Origin: Zerene cesonia
Taxonomy: Eukaryota; Arthropoda; Insecta; Lepidoptera; Pieridae
Direction of reading: 5' to 3'
DNA length: 64,000 nucleotides
Assembly: GCF_012273895.1 (NCBI RefSeq)
Contig: NC_052118.1
Location: forward strand, 3,162,001-3,226,000
Position numbers and translations under genes: made by a program. The notes under the pieces are model-generated. The model did no database searches. It was not told the origin of the DNA and saw only the letters and a program-made list of their open reading frames with translations. Positions 1-12,983 of the stretch are shown here, piece after piece; position 1 is the first letter of the stretch, and each line of letters starts with the position of its first letter.

Positions 1-3000
1 ACCCGATAGCTTAGAAAGAACTCACAATAAAAATGTACAAAACAATGAAATTGAATGAAAATGAAGATACGAATTGCTTCTGACGTTTTTAATATTCCTT
101 TGTCTTGTCAATACTATGTCGACATCGACGGTCGGTTTCTATTCCGTTATATTGCCGTTTCTTATTAAAAGCTCATATTTCATGTGCAGTTTGTGGGCAA
201 TAAACATCATGTTTACGCGCCTGTAACAGTTGCTGGTCGTCGTCAATATAATTTATGTGTCGGTAAGGAAGATTCATTTTGCTTATTAATTTTCCGCGAG
301 GTGTGGCCCGGGGCTGGAGCGAGCGAAGCGCTTTAATCACGTGGGGCCTTCGAAAAAGTCGTTATTATTCTGCTCCGTTAATACCTATCGATCTTTGTCC
401 CATTCAGGTTTAGGTCGAGATTACTTTTCACTTCTTCATATCTAATATCGGATTTGGAAAGTCAATTTGTTTTAATCCTTTTATTTTAGAAGTAGTGATG
501 TAGCTTTTGAAGCTAAAATTTTTGTGTTATTCGATTTATAGTGCAAAATGTAATCCAAGAATCGCTTTTTAATACAGCACCTTTAGTATAAAAATGAATA
601 GTACAATTCTTTGACATCATTGAAGTGATAAAGCAAATTTCTCTTTGCAAATAAGTGTTATCTACCAATTTTACAAATTATTTACCGCTTCATATTTAAT
701 ATATTTTTAGAGATCTCCATGTTTATAATTATATAAACAACCAATCAAATCTTTGCTCTTTGTAATATCAGTGTGGACATCCGTGGATTACGATGAGACT
801 TAACAAATACGTGTTATATTCAGTATGAACAAGGACAAAAGACAAGGCTTGTGTGTTGTGTGTGAATCATAAAAAGTTCTTAACCTAATTCGTTTGTTTA
901 TGCTATCGGAATCCGGTAGAAGTGAGAACAACAAAATGTTAATAGAAAATGGTTGCCTTTTATATCCTGATCGTTACTTTGTGGCGATTTTACGAAGAAA
1001 ATAAAACGTTACTCAAAACGAGAGGGCATTTTATTCATGTGATACCATAAATAACAAGGGCATGCTGGTTGCGTCGTAAACTTTTAATTGGTAGTATTTG
1101 GTTTATTTTAGCGTCGGTCACGATACCCCTCACGCGATACTAGGGCCCCTTTGTTCGGACCTCATTGTTTTACCTTAAACATCTTAGATAATGTCTTAAT
1201 GAATAGTTGCACGCTATTCGGAACGACATTTAATTACCCTTTATATATTAAGCTTTCATTAGCAAACGCGAGCCAATAAATACATAAAAATCCTACATTA
1301 AATTTAAAACTGAAATAAAACTTTATTAACAAAATGTCAACAACTGCGACGTCAAAAAATCATAAAATGAAACGCCATGTACGAAATTGTTGAATGGAAT
1401 TTACAGGAAACTCCAAACAATTTTTGCTCTGAATCTAAGCGACAACTTTTGGATAGGTGCGCTGCCAGCCAAGGGTGTTTGTTACTGCACAATATTGCGC
1501 GAGTGAAAAATGAATATAAGAATTATTCAATGCATATATAGAACGAGCGACTCGACACGGTCCTCGTTGTTAAAATCCCGCGCTTCAGTGAGAAACAAAG
1601 CTTTTGAACGCTTTCAAAATGTAATGTGTCGTAACACGCAACGCCCTTTAAATAACGCGACGCACGTTATAACAAAATAAATCAGTTTGGATCATTTCCC
1701 GGCTCCACGTAAACGTTGTGAGACCACGTTAAGCTCAGAGACTTGGCCTTTAAATGTGAGTAAATAAATCGTCTTCACAATGAAGTTAAGATGTAGCAAA
1801 ACGGCGACCCTTTCCTGCGCAAGTCTTTTATAATTTCAGAAATTCACATTCAAATTTTGCGCTTTCACAAATTACTTTTCTTTAATCTTTTTATGGATTG
1901 AAGATCGGCGTAATATGGTTAAAGTACTTTATCGTGTTTCGTACGGTGACTGAAGGGGCCAGAGATTTCCACCCCTCTTCAAGCAGGATATCCTATAATT
2001 CCAAACATATTTGAAATTACATTTTCGTTTGGCAAGATATTTGCAACGTGTAGATGTTTATTTTAGTTGAAGCACTTCCGGCATACAATATGTATTAACA
2101 CAGTAAGCTCTATAATTTATCACCGTGTAGTATAAATAAAAGCAAACGATTCAAACAAACAAAAATGCTTATATCTTTGTGCACTTTCGAGTGAAGTGCT
2201 CGCGATAAAGTTTATGACGTTTGTCGTAGCACTCCGCTGCGGTCGTAGCTGAGTCATTTGCTACGAAGTTATGCTACCCTCCCACCTTGGCTTTAGCTTA
2301 AACTTTGTTTGTATTTGAGTATCCGCTATTCATGATTTTACTTCCGTTTCATTAAATGACAACAATAGCATTCGTGTAAAGAAATAACCTATAAAGACAT
2401 TTCAATTAAAAACATATATCTCAGGATTTTATTAACGTAGCGTGAACAGGTTTCTCCTAGGGAAGCGCGCTTCATCTTAGACCACATCTTCGCTAACTAG
2501 CAGGCGAGATCAGTGATACGCGCATTTCAATTCATCGTATAATTATTTGAAGAATCCTTACTGACTATATATTATCGCAATTGGAAAAAATAACCAAATT
2601 TATCTAATAATTCAATTATAAATGCGACTAAAAAATCTACTTTAATCATGTTCATTACAAAAGATTCCAATATTTGGTCTGATTTGTTCGTTGCATGTAT
2701 GCTCCTATCAATCAAATTATAATTTTTTACAAAGAACTAAACTAAATTGTCAGGGTTAGACTAAAATAATGAAACAAACTGAAAGAGATCGATAGATAGA
2801 ATTAGACTCAAAGAATTCACACGGAAGACTTTCTTCGAGCCACTTTCATATATAAAACAATCATTAAAATTGAATCACCCAGAAAGTTTTGAAGTCACAA
2901 AAAGTAACATAACCCAATTATACTTCCACCATATTTGAAGCTGGTTGATAACATCCATAAGCAAATATTGGAAAAACTGTTTAAAAAAACACTCATTATC

Positions 3001-3644
3001 CTTAAACATCCATGGTCAAAGGCAACACAATCAAGCGTACAGCACACAATGTTACAATGGGTACATAAGGCCATTTCCACGTAATACTCCGTCAACATTG
3101 TAGATTGCATCTGGTTATTTACAACTGCAAACAGCGAGTCTCAATGGCATTTATAGACACGTTCGTATATTTATGTTGTTTTAATGGCCCTTCGCATTAC
3201 CCGGTTCGCGGCGATAGGAGGGAAGAAAAACATGACAATTCATGTTATTTATTGCTTCTTACAACCGGCCGTATTTATCTTCAAATGTAGTTTATTTTGT
3301 ATCTCATAATATAGGTGTTGTATTTTCGGCAAGAAAATTATTTTCGTTAGTAGGCGTCATACGTGCAATGTCTTCTGTTACGTATTAAATTTTCAGTATA
3401 ATTGATATGACTTTTAAATCACGACAATAATTTTGTTTTATTTATTTTGTTAAGATTGAATCTAATTATAATAATGAGAGGTAAACAGCGATATGAAAAA
3501 CATTGCTACATCTATTCAAATAAACGGGATAAAAATCTATCAAATTATATAAAATAAATTCTAATAAATTTTCGTTTTACAATACTTATTAATAAGAATA
3601 TTTTTATAAGGCAGAAAATTCAGCATATTATTCTCTTATATATT
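1..3644. other. AT-rich unique sequence, no gene found
   Basis: No reading frame here exceeds about 70 codons and none resembles a protein I know. I see no repeat shared with the rest of the window. A short GC-richer patch lies at about 290-360 and another at about 2215-2300; neither matches a recognised element. Most likely intergenic or intronic. Confidence 0.6.
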
Positions 3645-3825
3645 ACTAGCTGCACCCGGCAAACGCTGTTCTGCCTTACTCTGATCATTTAGAGGTATGA
3701 AAAATAGATGTTAGCCGATTCTCAAACATACCCGATATGCACACAAAATTTCGTAAGAATCGGTCAAGCCGTTTCGGAGGAGTATGGCAACGAAAACTGT
3801 GACACGAGAATTTTATATATTAAGA
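3645..3825 (-). mobile_element. RTE-like LINE 3' tail, truncated
   Basis: The block opens with ACTAGCTGCACCCGGCAAA, contains a reverse-complement version of the 'accgatt..gaaattttg' core found in other repeats here, and ends in GACACGAGAATTTTATATATT. That layout is typical of 5'-truncated RTE-class tails in Lepidoptera (established knowledge of the type, not searched). The sequence TTATATATTA abuts both ends and may be a target-site duplication. No coding part remains. Orientation is uncertain. Confidence 0.6.
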
Positions 3826-6800
3826 TTGTCATAGCATTTAAGGCATTGTAATATAACAATTATCAATATAATTAAATCACTATCCCACTTAAATTTCCAA
3901 CTCTTAATTTAATACAACACGTGATACAAATAAGTAATAAATCATATTACGCATCCAATATTTTAAGCAAATTTTATCATAATTTTGCGCCGTGACGGTT
4001 TGTCACTTGAATAATAAAACGTATTCTTGTTAGAGCAGCGTGGCGCGTGTGTACGAAATAAAAGTTTCCCCGTGCTCCTACTTGATAATGAATATTTATG
4101 ATGTCACTTTTGTCGCGTAATTCCGCACCCCTATCAAGAAATAGGCCTACAACATATTTGTTTCTTTGACACCATAGCGTATGAATAAAATCTTTGTCTA
4201 GATGAAAGCGGGTTTGCGAAATAAAACGTTGTAAACAAATTTACTTTTACACTGCGATTACTTTGAAGCCCCAAAGTTTATTTATCAATATTATTCAGAA
4301 TCATTCATTGTAATTGTAGTTAAACCAAAGCGCACGTTGAATTTTATTACAATTTGTAAAGAACAAAAAAAAAATACATAGAAATGAGTTAAGTATAACT
4401 ACATAGATGCTGTATTTTATCTTCAATACTTCTGCTTGATTCCTTTTATCCAATATAAATGATTTAGACTGCGTATCATAACATTAAACCGGTGTAAAGA
4501 CCAAAACGATAACATCAAACGAAAGCCAAGCTTAATCAAGATAAGTAGCTATAAAATTCACCTAAAACAACTCATGCTAGTGAAACCAAGCACAAAATAT
4601 CTCAAACATGTTGCCCAATTAATGACGGTACAGTCCAAGATATCTGAGGGCCTGTATTAGACCTTTACAATCTAGTGCGTACATAAATTCTGATAGAGGC
4701 GTTCAGGGGCTTGTTTAATTTCACGACTGAATAAATCCAAATGTTATGCCACAGATAGCCCCCGCGTTGTGACGTTTTCCTCGTCCCGTCTATAAAATTT
4801 CAGTGGTCGCACTAAAATCACGAGTTATGATCCACTTACGTTATTTCTATCCAACATTTTCAAAGCTGTTATCGGGACGTAAATGCTATTTTAATGTGAA
4901 TAAGTGAAACGCTTTTTTTGAATATAACCTAAAAATAATAAATAACGAACAACCTAAATAACGTTAATGGTAGGTCTAACCATCGGAATCGTTTGTGATG
5001 AACATAAGTAAATGCAAATATATAACAGAAGACACCTTGCAAAAAAAAGGTACAATTTCATTAAAAAATTAAAATATTGATAAACTGGTGAATATTTATA
5101 TCTCTTTATCCTTCATCCGATTAGAAATTCGAAAATAATGTTTCAAATATGTACATATATTACATACATTTCAATATGTCAAATAATATACAATCTAAAA
5201 GCTTTTAAATGTTCAACGTCTACCAAATAATCAACAAAATTACTTTCCGACTATACGCAACTTTATCTTACGCAAGTAATCCGAGCCTAAACGAAGCAAT
5301 GTCAGAATTAATTTGTGTCGCAATTATTCGTTATCAACGCTAGGATGGACTGAGATTTTACCTCCAAATTACAGTTACGTGGATAAATGGATCCAACATT
5401 TATTATTATCGTCGGTGGAACAATCGCTCCGAAAGAAATAAATCAGGGATTGTTTAGATAAGTAGAATATATGTGGACAGATAGGAATTACATTAATTGC
5501 TTATTCGTTGGAAAAATGTTAATGGGCCGTTGGAGAACTGAATAAGGGGAAGATTAATTCGAATGGCATACGTCTCATGGAATATTTCAAAATTGTTTCC
5601 AGAGAGCCTAGAATCCCGCAATCGTTAGATACTTGCGGACAACCCCTAATCCATTGCAACTCCCTTAACATTTATTAAAAACAGTTTGTTTTTTTTATAT
5701 TTGACGAAACATATAATAGACTTGTAAATGCAAGCTCATAAAGAGGCGCAATCATATATTTCTCGTCATCCCTGCTACAGCTAATTGTCAAATTTGGCGT
5801 TGAAATTGATGGTTGTGAACTACTGCAGACAATTCCTTATTGACTGTGTTTTTTATTTCACGTTTATAAAGCATTTCTCCCACATCTATGTAAAACTTCT
5901 CTAGTAATAAATATTTTGTAACGACTGCTGGTGAGGCCACCCTAATAGTTAAATACAATGAAATGCTAATATTAAAATATGTATAGGTATAGATGAACAA
6001 CTTTGAACACTAGCTAGAATACAGGGCTAGTTATATATGGGCGTCTATTGTCTAATACATAGGAGACAGTGAGCAAACAGTATAGCGGGGAGACTCTAAC
6101 GATACTATTTGATCCCACTTTCAATACCAAAAACAATATCACTATATTGCTCGGAACAAACTCAAACTCAATACAATGCGTGTAGGGTGAGCACACGATT
6201 GAATTTTCTTGGATATATTTAAAACAGAAGAAATTTAAAATAGAAAATTTTTGCTCCATTCATTAGGGTTTTGAGGCGTGCAGTAGATAAATAGAAAGAC
6301 AAACTTAAGTGAAAAGGTTTTTAAATACTGCGTGTATTTCTTACTTACATTTCAAAGCAAAGCCCATTAATCGGATTTGTATGATATGTGAAATTCAGTA
6401 CAGAAATGGATTAAGGTCTGCAATAGTACAAAGGCTGTTTACCCGGATAACACACGTGTAAGGCCGCGGTTAAATACGAAATACATTCAACAAAAATTTT
6501 TGAAATGCATTTAAAAATTGAAAAGTCGATCATGACGGCGAATCTGCACACGAAGTTTTGTGGTACCACGGCAACACCCGACCTGACCTCTCAACCATCC
6601 ATGTTCCCAACTCGATCGAAGCATCCCTCATTTTATAAATTATAAAGCATTTTAATGCCATTTAAGTAAAAAAAAAAATAGATTTTTTCAAGAATTTGGA
6701 AAACACGCAACATTTACATTGTTATAAAATTTATTTTCGTATCGTATGTGTACCTTTGATGGTAACCCTGCAAACCTCTTATTGAATATTTATTCTTGTA

Positions 6801-7136
6801 CAATTCGCTTCTAGGTTATATTTCAGACCATTATTAAAGCTTTGCATTGGTAAAGCAATACTGGTTTCATAGATAAATTTATGTCACTGTTATTACTAAA
6901 TATTTCTGTTATATTTCTTTAATGAGCAGGTGATTTGAATTGCAATTATGATTTCATTTGGTCATTGCTTTATTATTATAACCAGTTTAAATTATTTATT
7001 ATACTTATTGCAGGTTAATATAATAATATAATACGTTATGCTTTGTATTATTGCCACTTGATGTGTGTGTGAAGTGTGAAGTGCTTCTATAAGAAGTCTA
7101 ATTGAATAATTGAATAAATAAATGTTTGAGTTTAAC
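3826..7136. other. AT-rich unique sequence, no gene found
   Basis: Only short, unrecognisable reading frames. A-runs and T-runs occur at about 4366-4374, 5688-5697 and 6668-6678. The end (about 7085-7130) reads 'attgaataaataaatgtttgag', which resembles the polyadenylation-signal tail of a non-LTR element but is too short to classify. Confidence 0.5.
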
Positions 7137-7388
7137 GAAACGGTGGAGCGACCCTTAAGCACCTAAAACCGAAGAAGAGGAGAAATTCGCTTACTGAGGT
7201 TGGATCATAGGTGGCCCAAAGGTTTCTCAAAGAGTTCCCACGACCTCGACTAACGCAAGCTGCAACGCAACGGATGAGTGTTGGGACACAGTGGAGTTTA
7301 GTAGTTCTACCATAGGCGTTAGGAGTCCACCATAACCCGCGGTCTTCCCCCGAGTGCCATGGGTATGAACATTTTCCACTATAAAAAA
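7137..7388 (+). repeat. Uncharacterised repeat family G, copy 1
   Basis: A GC-richer block of about 250 bp that matches 30290-30508. Shared landmarks in the same order are GAGYG-TGG-ACACA, TTTAGT, GGAGTCC or GAGTCC, CATAA-CC, a C-rich run, CTCTGGGTATG-like sequence and TTTTC-CACTATAAAAAA. The conserved end is an A-run, as expected for a retroposed sequence. No open frame spans it. The family is unknown to me; a LINE or SINE 3' region is the simplest idea. Confidence 0.55.
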
Positions 7389-7812
7389 ATGGGTAGCCGA
7401 GAGGTCATGGCATGCCGCGGTGTGGCAAAGGTGGTTACGAATTCTGTTTCATGATCACATTTTTCTAATCTTTCAACATATTTCATCATATATAGTTTAT
7501 AAATTGAATGTGTTGTAGATATCATGCAAAAAATGCATTTTAAGTATTAATTAATGTATGATAAATTAAAAATACAGAACACATACACTACGCTAAGAAC
7601 GCCGGTACGTAAAACTACTCGCATAGAATTATACTTTACAAACAGGATTAGCATAATACGCACGGGTACTGAAAGCACATCAGCATTCAGCTAAGCATCA
7701 TCGAACCAGCTTTTCATGTAAAAAATTATGATTAAGTTTAATGGAATTATTCGAATTTCACTACAGCGCCATCTGGTTTCACACTTGGAACTATGTGTGA
7801 GAAATATGTATT

Positions 7813-8010
7813 ACTAGCTGTTGCCCGCAGCTTCGCCCGCGAGGTCAAAATAAATTTTTATGATACAAGCTTTCATCCTTATTCCGTTAGGGAAATTTTA
7901 TCGAAATCCTTTCGTAACGAATGCCTATGATAATCTAATGCCTATCTGCATCAGTTTCAGCCCGGTATGTCCATTAGTTGTATACAAATTAATCACGACT
8001 GGGTCGGTAT
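7813..8010 (-). mobile_element. RTE-like repeat fragment
   Basis: Begins ACTAGCTGTTGCCCGCAGC followed by TTCGCCCGCGAGG, the usual opening of lepidopteran RTE-like tails. It continues through a region that ends near 'agcccggtatgtccattag'. The far boundary is unclear. Non-coding and 5' truncated. Confidence 0.55.
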
Positions 8011-8272
8011 TAGTTCAATATTGCGACATATAAAACCGTATTTACATCAATATCATCTGTTTTTAAGTAATATTTAAAATACCCTCTTCATATGTTTCCA
8101 AATAGGTGCATTTCAACTTTTCAATATCAATATATGAAGCAGGAACCTAAATTATAATATGGCAATCCTTATAAATCCTATTTAAATAGTTATCATAATT
8201 GATTTTTAATATACGTGGGTATGTCTTTACATTGTTATAAAAATGTATATTTCTTTGTTTTACTTATTAATT

Positions 8273-8387
8273 ACTAGCAGTTCGGCCTGGCTTCACCCGT
8301 GGTACATATATAGCCAGCCTATGTCACTCAGCGAAGTTACAACTGTTTAATGGTGAAAGATTTTCCTCTTTATAATATTAGTGTAGA
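8273..8387 (-). mobile_element. TC/CTAG element, family C, internally deleted
   Basis: On the minus strand it starts TCTACACTAATATTATAAAGAG and ends CTAGT. Inside are 'ggtacatatatagcc' and 'atggtgaaaga', both shared with the fuller copy at 46331-46497. It is about 50 bp shorter than that copy, so an internal piece is missing. The ends resemble Helitron termini (5' TC, 3' CTRR), but no RC-replication gene is present. Confidence 0.6.
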
Positions 8388-9236
8388 TACATTCAAGACA
8401 TTGATATTTGGATAAAAAAAATATTTGTAAGTGTATTCTATCAACTGTTTAAGCACATACATTAGTACTCTTTCTCTTCTCATTTCTTTCTTCTTCTCAT
8501 CTTTCGTACTTTTCTACAAAAAAGTCACCAATATCCCTAGGAGTTACCGTTCCAGATTCTAAAATAGGACCAAATGACAACCATTATTTTCTTATAAAAA
8601 AAATCATGACGATCGCTTGATAACCCACGGAGCTATCGACAAATCAAAACAAACAATACAATTGAGAAACTCCTTTGATTCTAGGATCTTCTGTTAAAAC
8701 AGTTCTCATGGTTTGCAATATAAACACGGATCACAAAGTGCATGAACTAAAACAATTGGCGTTAATTGTGAAAAACTATTGGCTAGCGTGCAGTAGTCTT
8801 GCAATTATGCTAATCTTATTAGTCAATCCACTCCCCTGCAGTTTAATGTAATGCACAAGCTACATGACTCGCTTATACTACGTTTTTTAAATAGCGTGAG
8901 TTCAGGCTTTTGAAATATTTTAATTTATAGTACAGCAGAATGATGCACGAGCAACGTGAAATTAGAAAAAGTTTAAAATTCTTTTTAGTTATGGTTAAAT
9001 GTCACGACGGCCCTTGAATTCTTTTCTTGTTTTATAATAATAAATATAACTTTAAAAACCAAAACCATGCGATAATGAATGATAATGTTTCAACTAAATT
9101 GTCTCAAATACAGAGTTTTTGTAAGAGAATTTTATCATGACCATTCTAATAATCGAGATGTCAGAATCAGGATAATAAGATAAACTATGTAATTATTAAA
9201 TTGTCACCAATCCGTGACAACTTTTATGTACATACT

Positions 9237-9575
9237 ATTGTATGTGGTAGTCGAGCACGCTTCGGCACGAATTGGGCCAGCTCGCACCGGGGAAGTACCA
9301 CACCCCCACAGAAGACCGGCGTGAAATAGCATTCTGCTGTGTTTCGTTCGGTGAGTGGGAGAGCCGGAGGCCTATATCCTTTTCCTTACCTTCCCCAGTC
9401 CTTTCCTTTATTCCTATCGCCAATCCTTTCTTAATCCCTTCCCAAAAAGTCGGCAATCCATTTGTAGAGGCGTAAGGTCTGCAATGGACCTTATGCCTCT
9501 CCAAATGTTCATGGTCCATCTGTCCATCAGGTGACCCACCAGCTCCATTGCCGACTGTGACATAAAAAAAAAACA
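9237..9575 (+). mobile_element. SINE family S1, near full length
   Basis: The copy runs from GTGGTAGTCGAGCACGCTTC to 'gactgtgacat' plus a run of ten A. It closely matches 60498-60854 and, in part, five other places. I believe this is the type called Metulj in butterflies, but that name is from memory. A stem-loop lies at 9460-9506 with a 20-bp stem carrying one G-U pair and one mismatch. No clear B box is visible. A 137-codon antisense frame crosses it but is not a gene. It abuts a family I tail. Confidence 0.8.
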
Positions 9576-9595
9576 ATTGTACACAATCGAGAGTA

Positions 9596-9670
9596 AGCAA
9601 GTCGGTTACATTAAAACATACTAGCATACAAATATACAGGTGAAGCAAATATAAGCGTGTTATTAAAAAT
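9596..9670 (+). mobile_element. Family I LINE-type tail fragment
   Basis: AAGTCGGTTACA, then degraded 'aaacata' units, then ATACAGGTGAAGC and AAGCGTGT are shared with the better copy at 59650-59806. It lies just after the S1 SINE, which may have inserted into or next to it. Confidence 0.6.
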
Positions 9671-10519
9671 AGCTGTGTAGCTATATGTTACCTTAAAAAG
9701 TATTATCTAATACACTACAATACAACCATTTTCCGTAACATAATTTCTTTTTAATGAGCCTATAGTAATTTCGAATCATTGTTCTATGTTTATAGCATAT
9801 GTTTAATTTGATTCAGACATAAAATGCATTCAACATTAAATAAAAATTTGAATAATAAATGAAGATAAAAATATTTTGTGTCATTTTAAGCCGGAATCAA
9901 GAAGTTTAAGATTTTTTTCAATCCCGCAACTTTTACGACACAGGGAATAAGTACGGATTTACAGGAAAAGCCGTCTTTCTTCAGGAAATTTCACTTAAGA
10001 AACAAAAGTACTCCAATAAAAGAAGAACAATCATAAAATGGGACGTAGGCGATTTTCTAAAAAGTGGAAGATACGGGGAAGTCGTATTTTGTAACGAAGC
10101 TATTCGAACAGACTTAAAAGTTTCAGTACTCAATAAAAACTACTTCATTCGGAGCAGTCACAGTTCCGATCAGTTTTCCACTTATCCATTTTTCTGTACA
10201 TCCGTTGTAACACTCTGTTACAAAGATGTTTTATATTTGTTTGGACTATTATTATTGGATTATAGCTGTACTGTAACTGCAGCTGTAGTTTCAAAGTTCG
10301 TCGATACAATGTATTAATGATACTCATCGAATTACGCAAACGTTTTATAAAATATAAACTTTTCTTATGAAGTCTGATGAACAGAAATACACAAAGCAAC
10401 AAACGTCTTGTAATATAATTTCTACCGTGTGGAGTAAAAATAAATGAAGAGTGTCACTTAATAATTCGAAGCAAAACACGAAGGAAGATTCAGACCGTAC
10501 GTAATAATTTTTTTAATAC

Positions 10520-10582
10520 TTGTTAACTCCGAGGACTTTCAACCGACTGACGTGATTCTTTTTGTATTTAGGAAATTGTTGT
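10520..10582 (-). repeat. Family F repeat, short degraded copy
   Basis: 'gactgacgtgattcttttt' followed by 'gtatttaggaaattgt' closely matches 56685-56725, which belongs to the longer family F. Only about 60 bp is recognisable. Confidence 0.5.
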
Positions 10583-10879
10583 ACATCTCTCCCTAGAAAC
10601 GTCATCGACCTATTTTTGTAGGAAATGTTTGTTTATTAATTGTTTGATATAAAAAGTAGCCTATATATTTGTCATTCACCAGCAATACTGAACGCGAATA
10701 CACTTCAAATTAAACACCTACTTACTCGTCTTTCGCCGATCGCTTGCGAGTTCTACGTCTGTAGCTCAATTTAACTCCCTGATGGACTACGTATAGTATC
10801 AATATTGCAAATTTGACTGGAACATATTCCATCACAAACTTTCGAAATTAATGTAATTCAATATCTATCGAGAATATTG

Positions 10880-11400
10880 ATATCTTAGATCAACTTCGGA
10901 TCAAGTTATTAGTGCATACCAAAAGCGGAAAGCGGTAACTAAGCCAGCTGTTGACAGGACCTGGTTGAAAGCTAGTAATTAATTCAAAGCAATAAGCTCG
11001 GAGAACATTTTGTAGGTTATGCTGTGTAGGGTATGTGCGGCTGACACCTCGACGAGATAATGGACAGGGCGAACAATAGACTTCATGACATACAGCCGGT
11101 AATGGCGGGTAAATCGAATGTTGCATCGATTAATTGTTATATATAATTGTATATTTGAATGTAGGTGTGTATATTTGGAATGCTATTGTTTATATTATAT
11201 TAATTCAAAGGGATTGTCATGGATGGACTGTGCCCCATCTAGGAGTACAAAAACAATAACCTTACTTCTATGGCGCTGAATCCCCTTTCTTTCTTGATCT
11301 TTCCAATTATCATTGAATTTAAGCACGCCCAGGTCTGTGTCAACTCAGTAGCGCTATCCGTACTCAGGTCCAACAGGGCGTTGCACCGAAAGCCGGCCAA
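10880..11400. other. GC-elevated block, unassigned
   Basis: Base composition is visibly richer in G and C than the flanks, notably at 10930-11115 and 11225-11395. A 78-codon minus-strand frame (10890-11126) contains a plausible-looking stretch, but I cannot assign it and it lacks splice context. It could be an old transposon fragment. No second copy is visible in this window. Confidence 0.35.
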
Positions 11401-12126
11401 ATATTATGCTTTCTTACATATAAGAAACAATCCAATGTAATTGAGAAAAATTCAAGTGAAAATTTATTCCGTTCCGAATTAAGTTCCTAGAATATTATAC
11501 AGCAATTAACCATATTATTATTGTCCTATAATATAAGTTTAATTTTTACGTTCTGTTAAAAGTATTCTTAGCTCAACGTTAGATAAAATAAACATTTTAT
11601 GAGCCGTTCTAAATACAAAACCTACGTTTTACGCGCGTGTATTTTTCCACATCGCATTATGCGATATAAAAACTAAAATCGGTTTATTGGCTGCAAATAC
11701 AGGAGCTCGAATAAAAACAATACCTGCGACAAAGCGTTGTAGAAAATTAAATATACAAAACAAATTCCACACGAATGAATATTGCATCGCTGGTTTTATT
11801 AAAGAATTCAATTTGCTCGCCATCTCAGCTGCTATGGATAATTCTATCTTTAATCCCGCTATCAACACTACCTTCACTGATTACGGAAAATTATGCTCCG
11901 CCTGGTTCGTGCAAAATATTTTCCAATTAGCTTTGTTTACGCTCGAGTATGAAATTGTGCTGTTCGTTTTTTATTGTCAATTGTGTTCAACGTATTAAGG
12001 AGTTATAGATCTGGGGTTAAGCATGCTTTTTTATACGCTTCTGTTTAATGGTTTCATATTTTTTTACTGTTTTAGACTACATGTAAACTGGTATCATTAA
12101 TAATTCGTGTTTATAACTGAAGCTTA
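11401..12126. other. No gene supported; overlapping open frames
   Basis: A 103-codon plus-strand frame (11687-11998) overlaps an 82-codon minus-strand frame (11629-11877). Two long frames on opposite strands suggest a chance lack of stop codons. I recognise no domain in either. If one is real, the plus-strand frame is the better candidate. Confidence 0.3.
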
Positions 12127-12308
12127 AACGGTGAAGGAAAACATCGTGAGGAAAACGGCATGTCCAAGAATTAAAAGTTCGACGACATATGACATCTGCC
12201 AACCCGCACTTGGCCAGCGTGGTGGATTATGGCCTGAACCCTCATAGGAGGCCTGTGTCCCAGCAGTGGGAACATATATGGGCTGACGATGATCATGATG
12301 ATGATGAA
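12127..12308 (+). mobile_element. SINE family S2, 5'-truncated
   Basis: The 3' half of the S2 SINE: CGGTGAAGGAAAACATCGTG, 'ccaacccgcacttggcc', GGAGGCCTGTGTCCCAGCAG, then a GATGAT-type microsatellite tail. The tRNA-like head seen at 16315 and 58842 is absent. The microsatellite tail suggests mobilisation by a LINE that recognises such tails (inference). Confidence 0.8.
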
Positions 12309-12477
12309 CTGAAGTAAAGTATTGATGACATGATTCGGCATTTAACAGGAATGTGTTAAGATAGATTTTAGTCTGGATTAACACATAGGCTTCATTTTAG
12401 CCACAACCAGAGTGACTATAAAATATATATCAATGAGACAGGCAAATAAATTACTACTAAACAAATTATTATTTATC

Positions 12478-12533
12478 GGAAGGCAAGACCCACTTTGGGA
12501 TCACCGCGCCAAATAAGTAAATAAGTAAATTAT
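12478..12533 (+). repeat. Probable non-LTR element tail with AAATAAGT units
   Basis: 'gaaggcaagacccactttgg' is followed by 'gatcaccgcgcc' and short AAATAAGT tandem units. This looks like a retroposon tail, but I cannot name the family. Confidence 0.4.
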
Positions 12534-12858
12534 TGTTTATACCACAACTTTTTTACAGCTTACAGTTTTATGCCCTCCTACTTGATGAAAACTATAATAC
12601 CAGCGATATTTATTACGAACACAGCGGTATGAAATGACGTACATACGGCCCGCAGCTCCAAGTCCCCAATCCTCTTATTCCATTTGTCACCGAGCGATTT
12701 CCGTGGACATCGCTGACAATGCACAATCCGTCAGCGCACACGTGAATGGATCAAGAACGGAAACGCGGAGACTGGACTCGCCATCTTGTTATAAAATATG
12801 CTACGGTTATACGCTATTATTTTTGTAAATTAAATATTGGATAGTATTTCCTTGTGTT

Positions 12859-12983
12859 ATTAAAGACTCTTAACGGAAACGCGATTTATTCATAATATTA
12901 TTAACCCGACGTTTCGAACGCTTTACAGCGAGCGTGGTCACGGGGAGACTCGCCGTCTCCGTCGCCGTTAAAAAGTCTTTAAT
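12859..12983. mobile_element. Small foldback element with inverted ends
   Basis: ATTAAAGACT at 12859-12868 is exactly inverted at 12974-12983. The similarity runs inward for about 18 bp with small differences (CTTAACGG against TTTTAACGGC). The interior 'cgacgtttcgaacgctttac' and 'gagcgtggtcacggg' is GC-rich. At 125 bp with inverted ends it fits a MITE-like or foldback repeat. No clear target duplication is visible, though TATTGGAT occurs on both sides (about 12834 and 12993). Confidence 0.5.
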
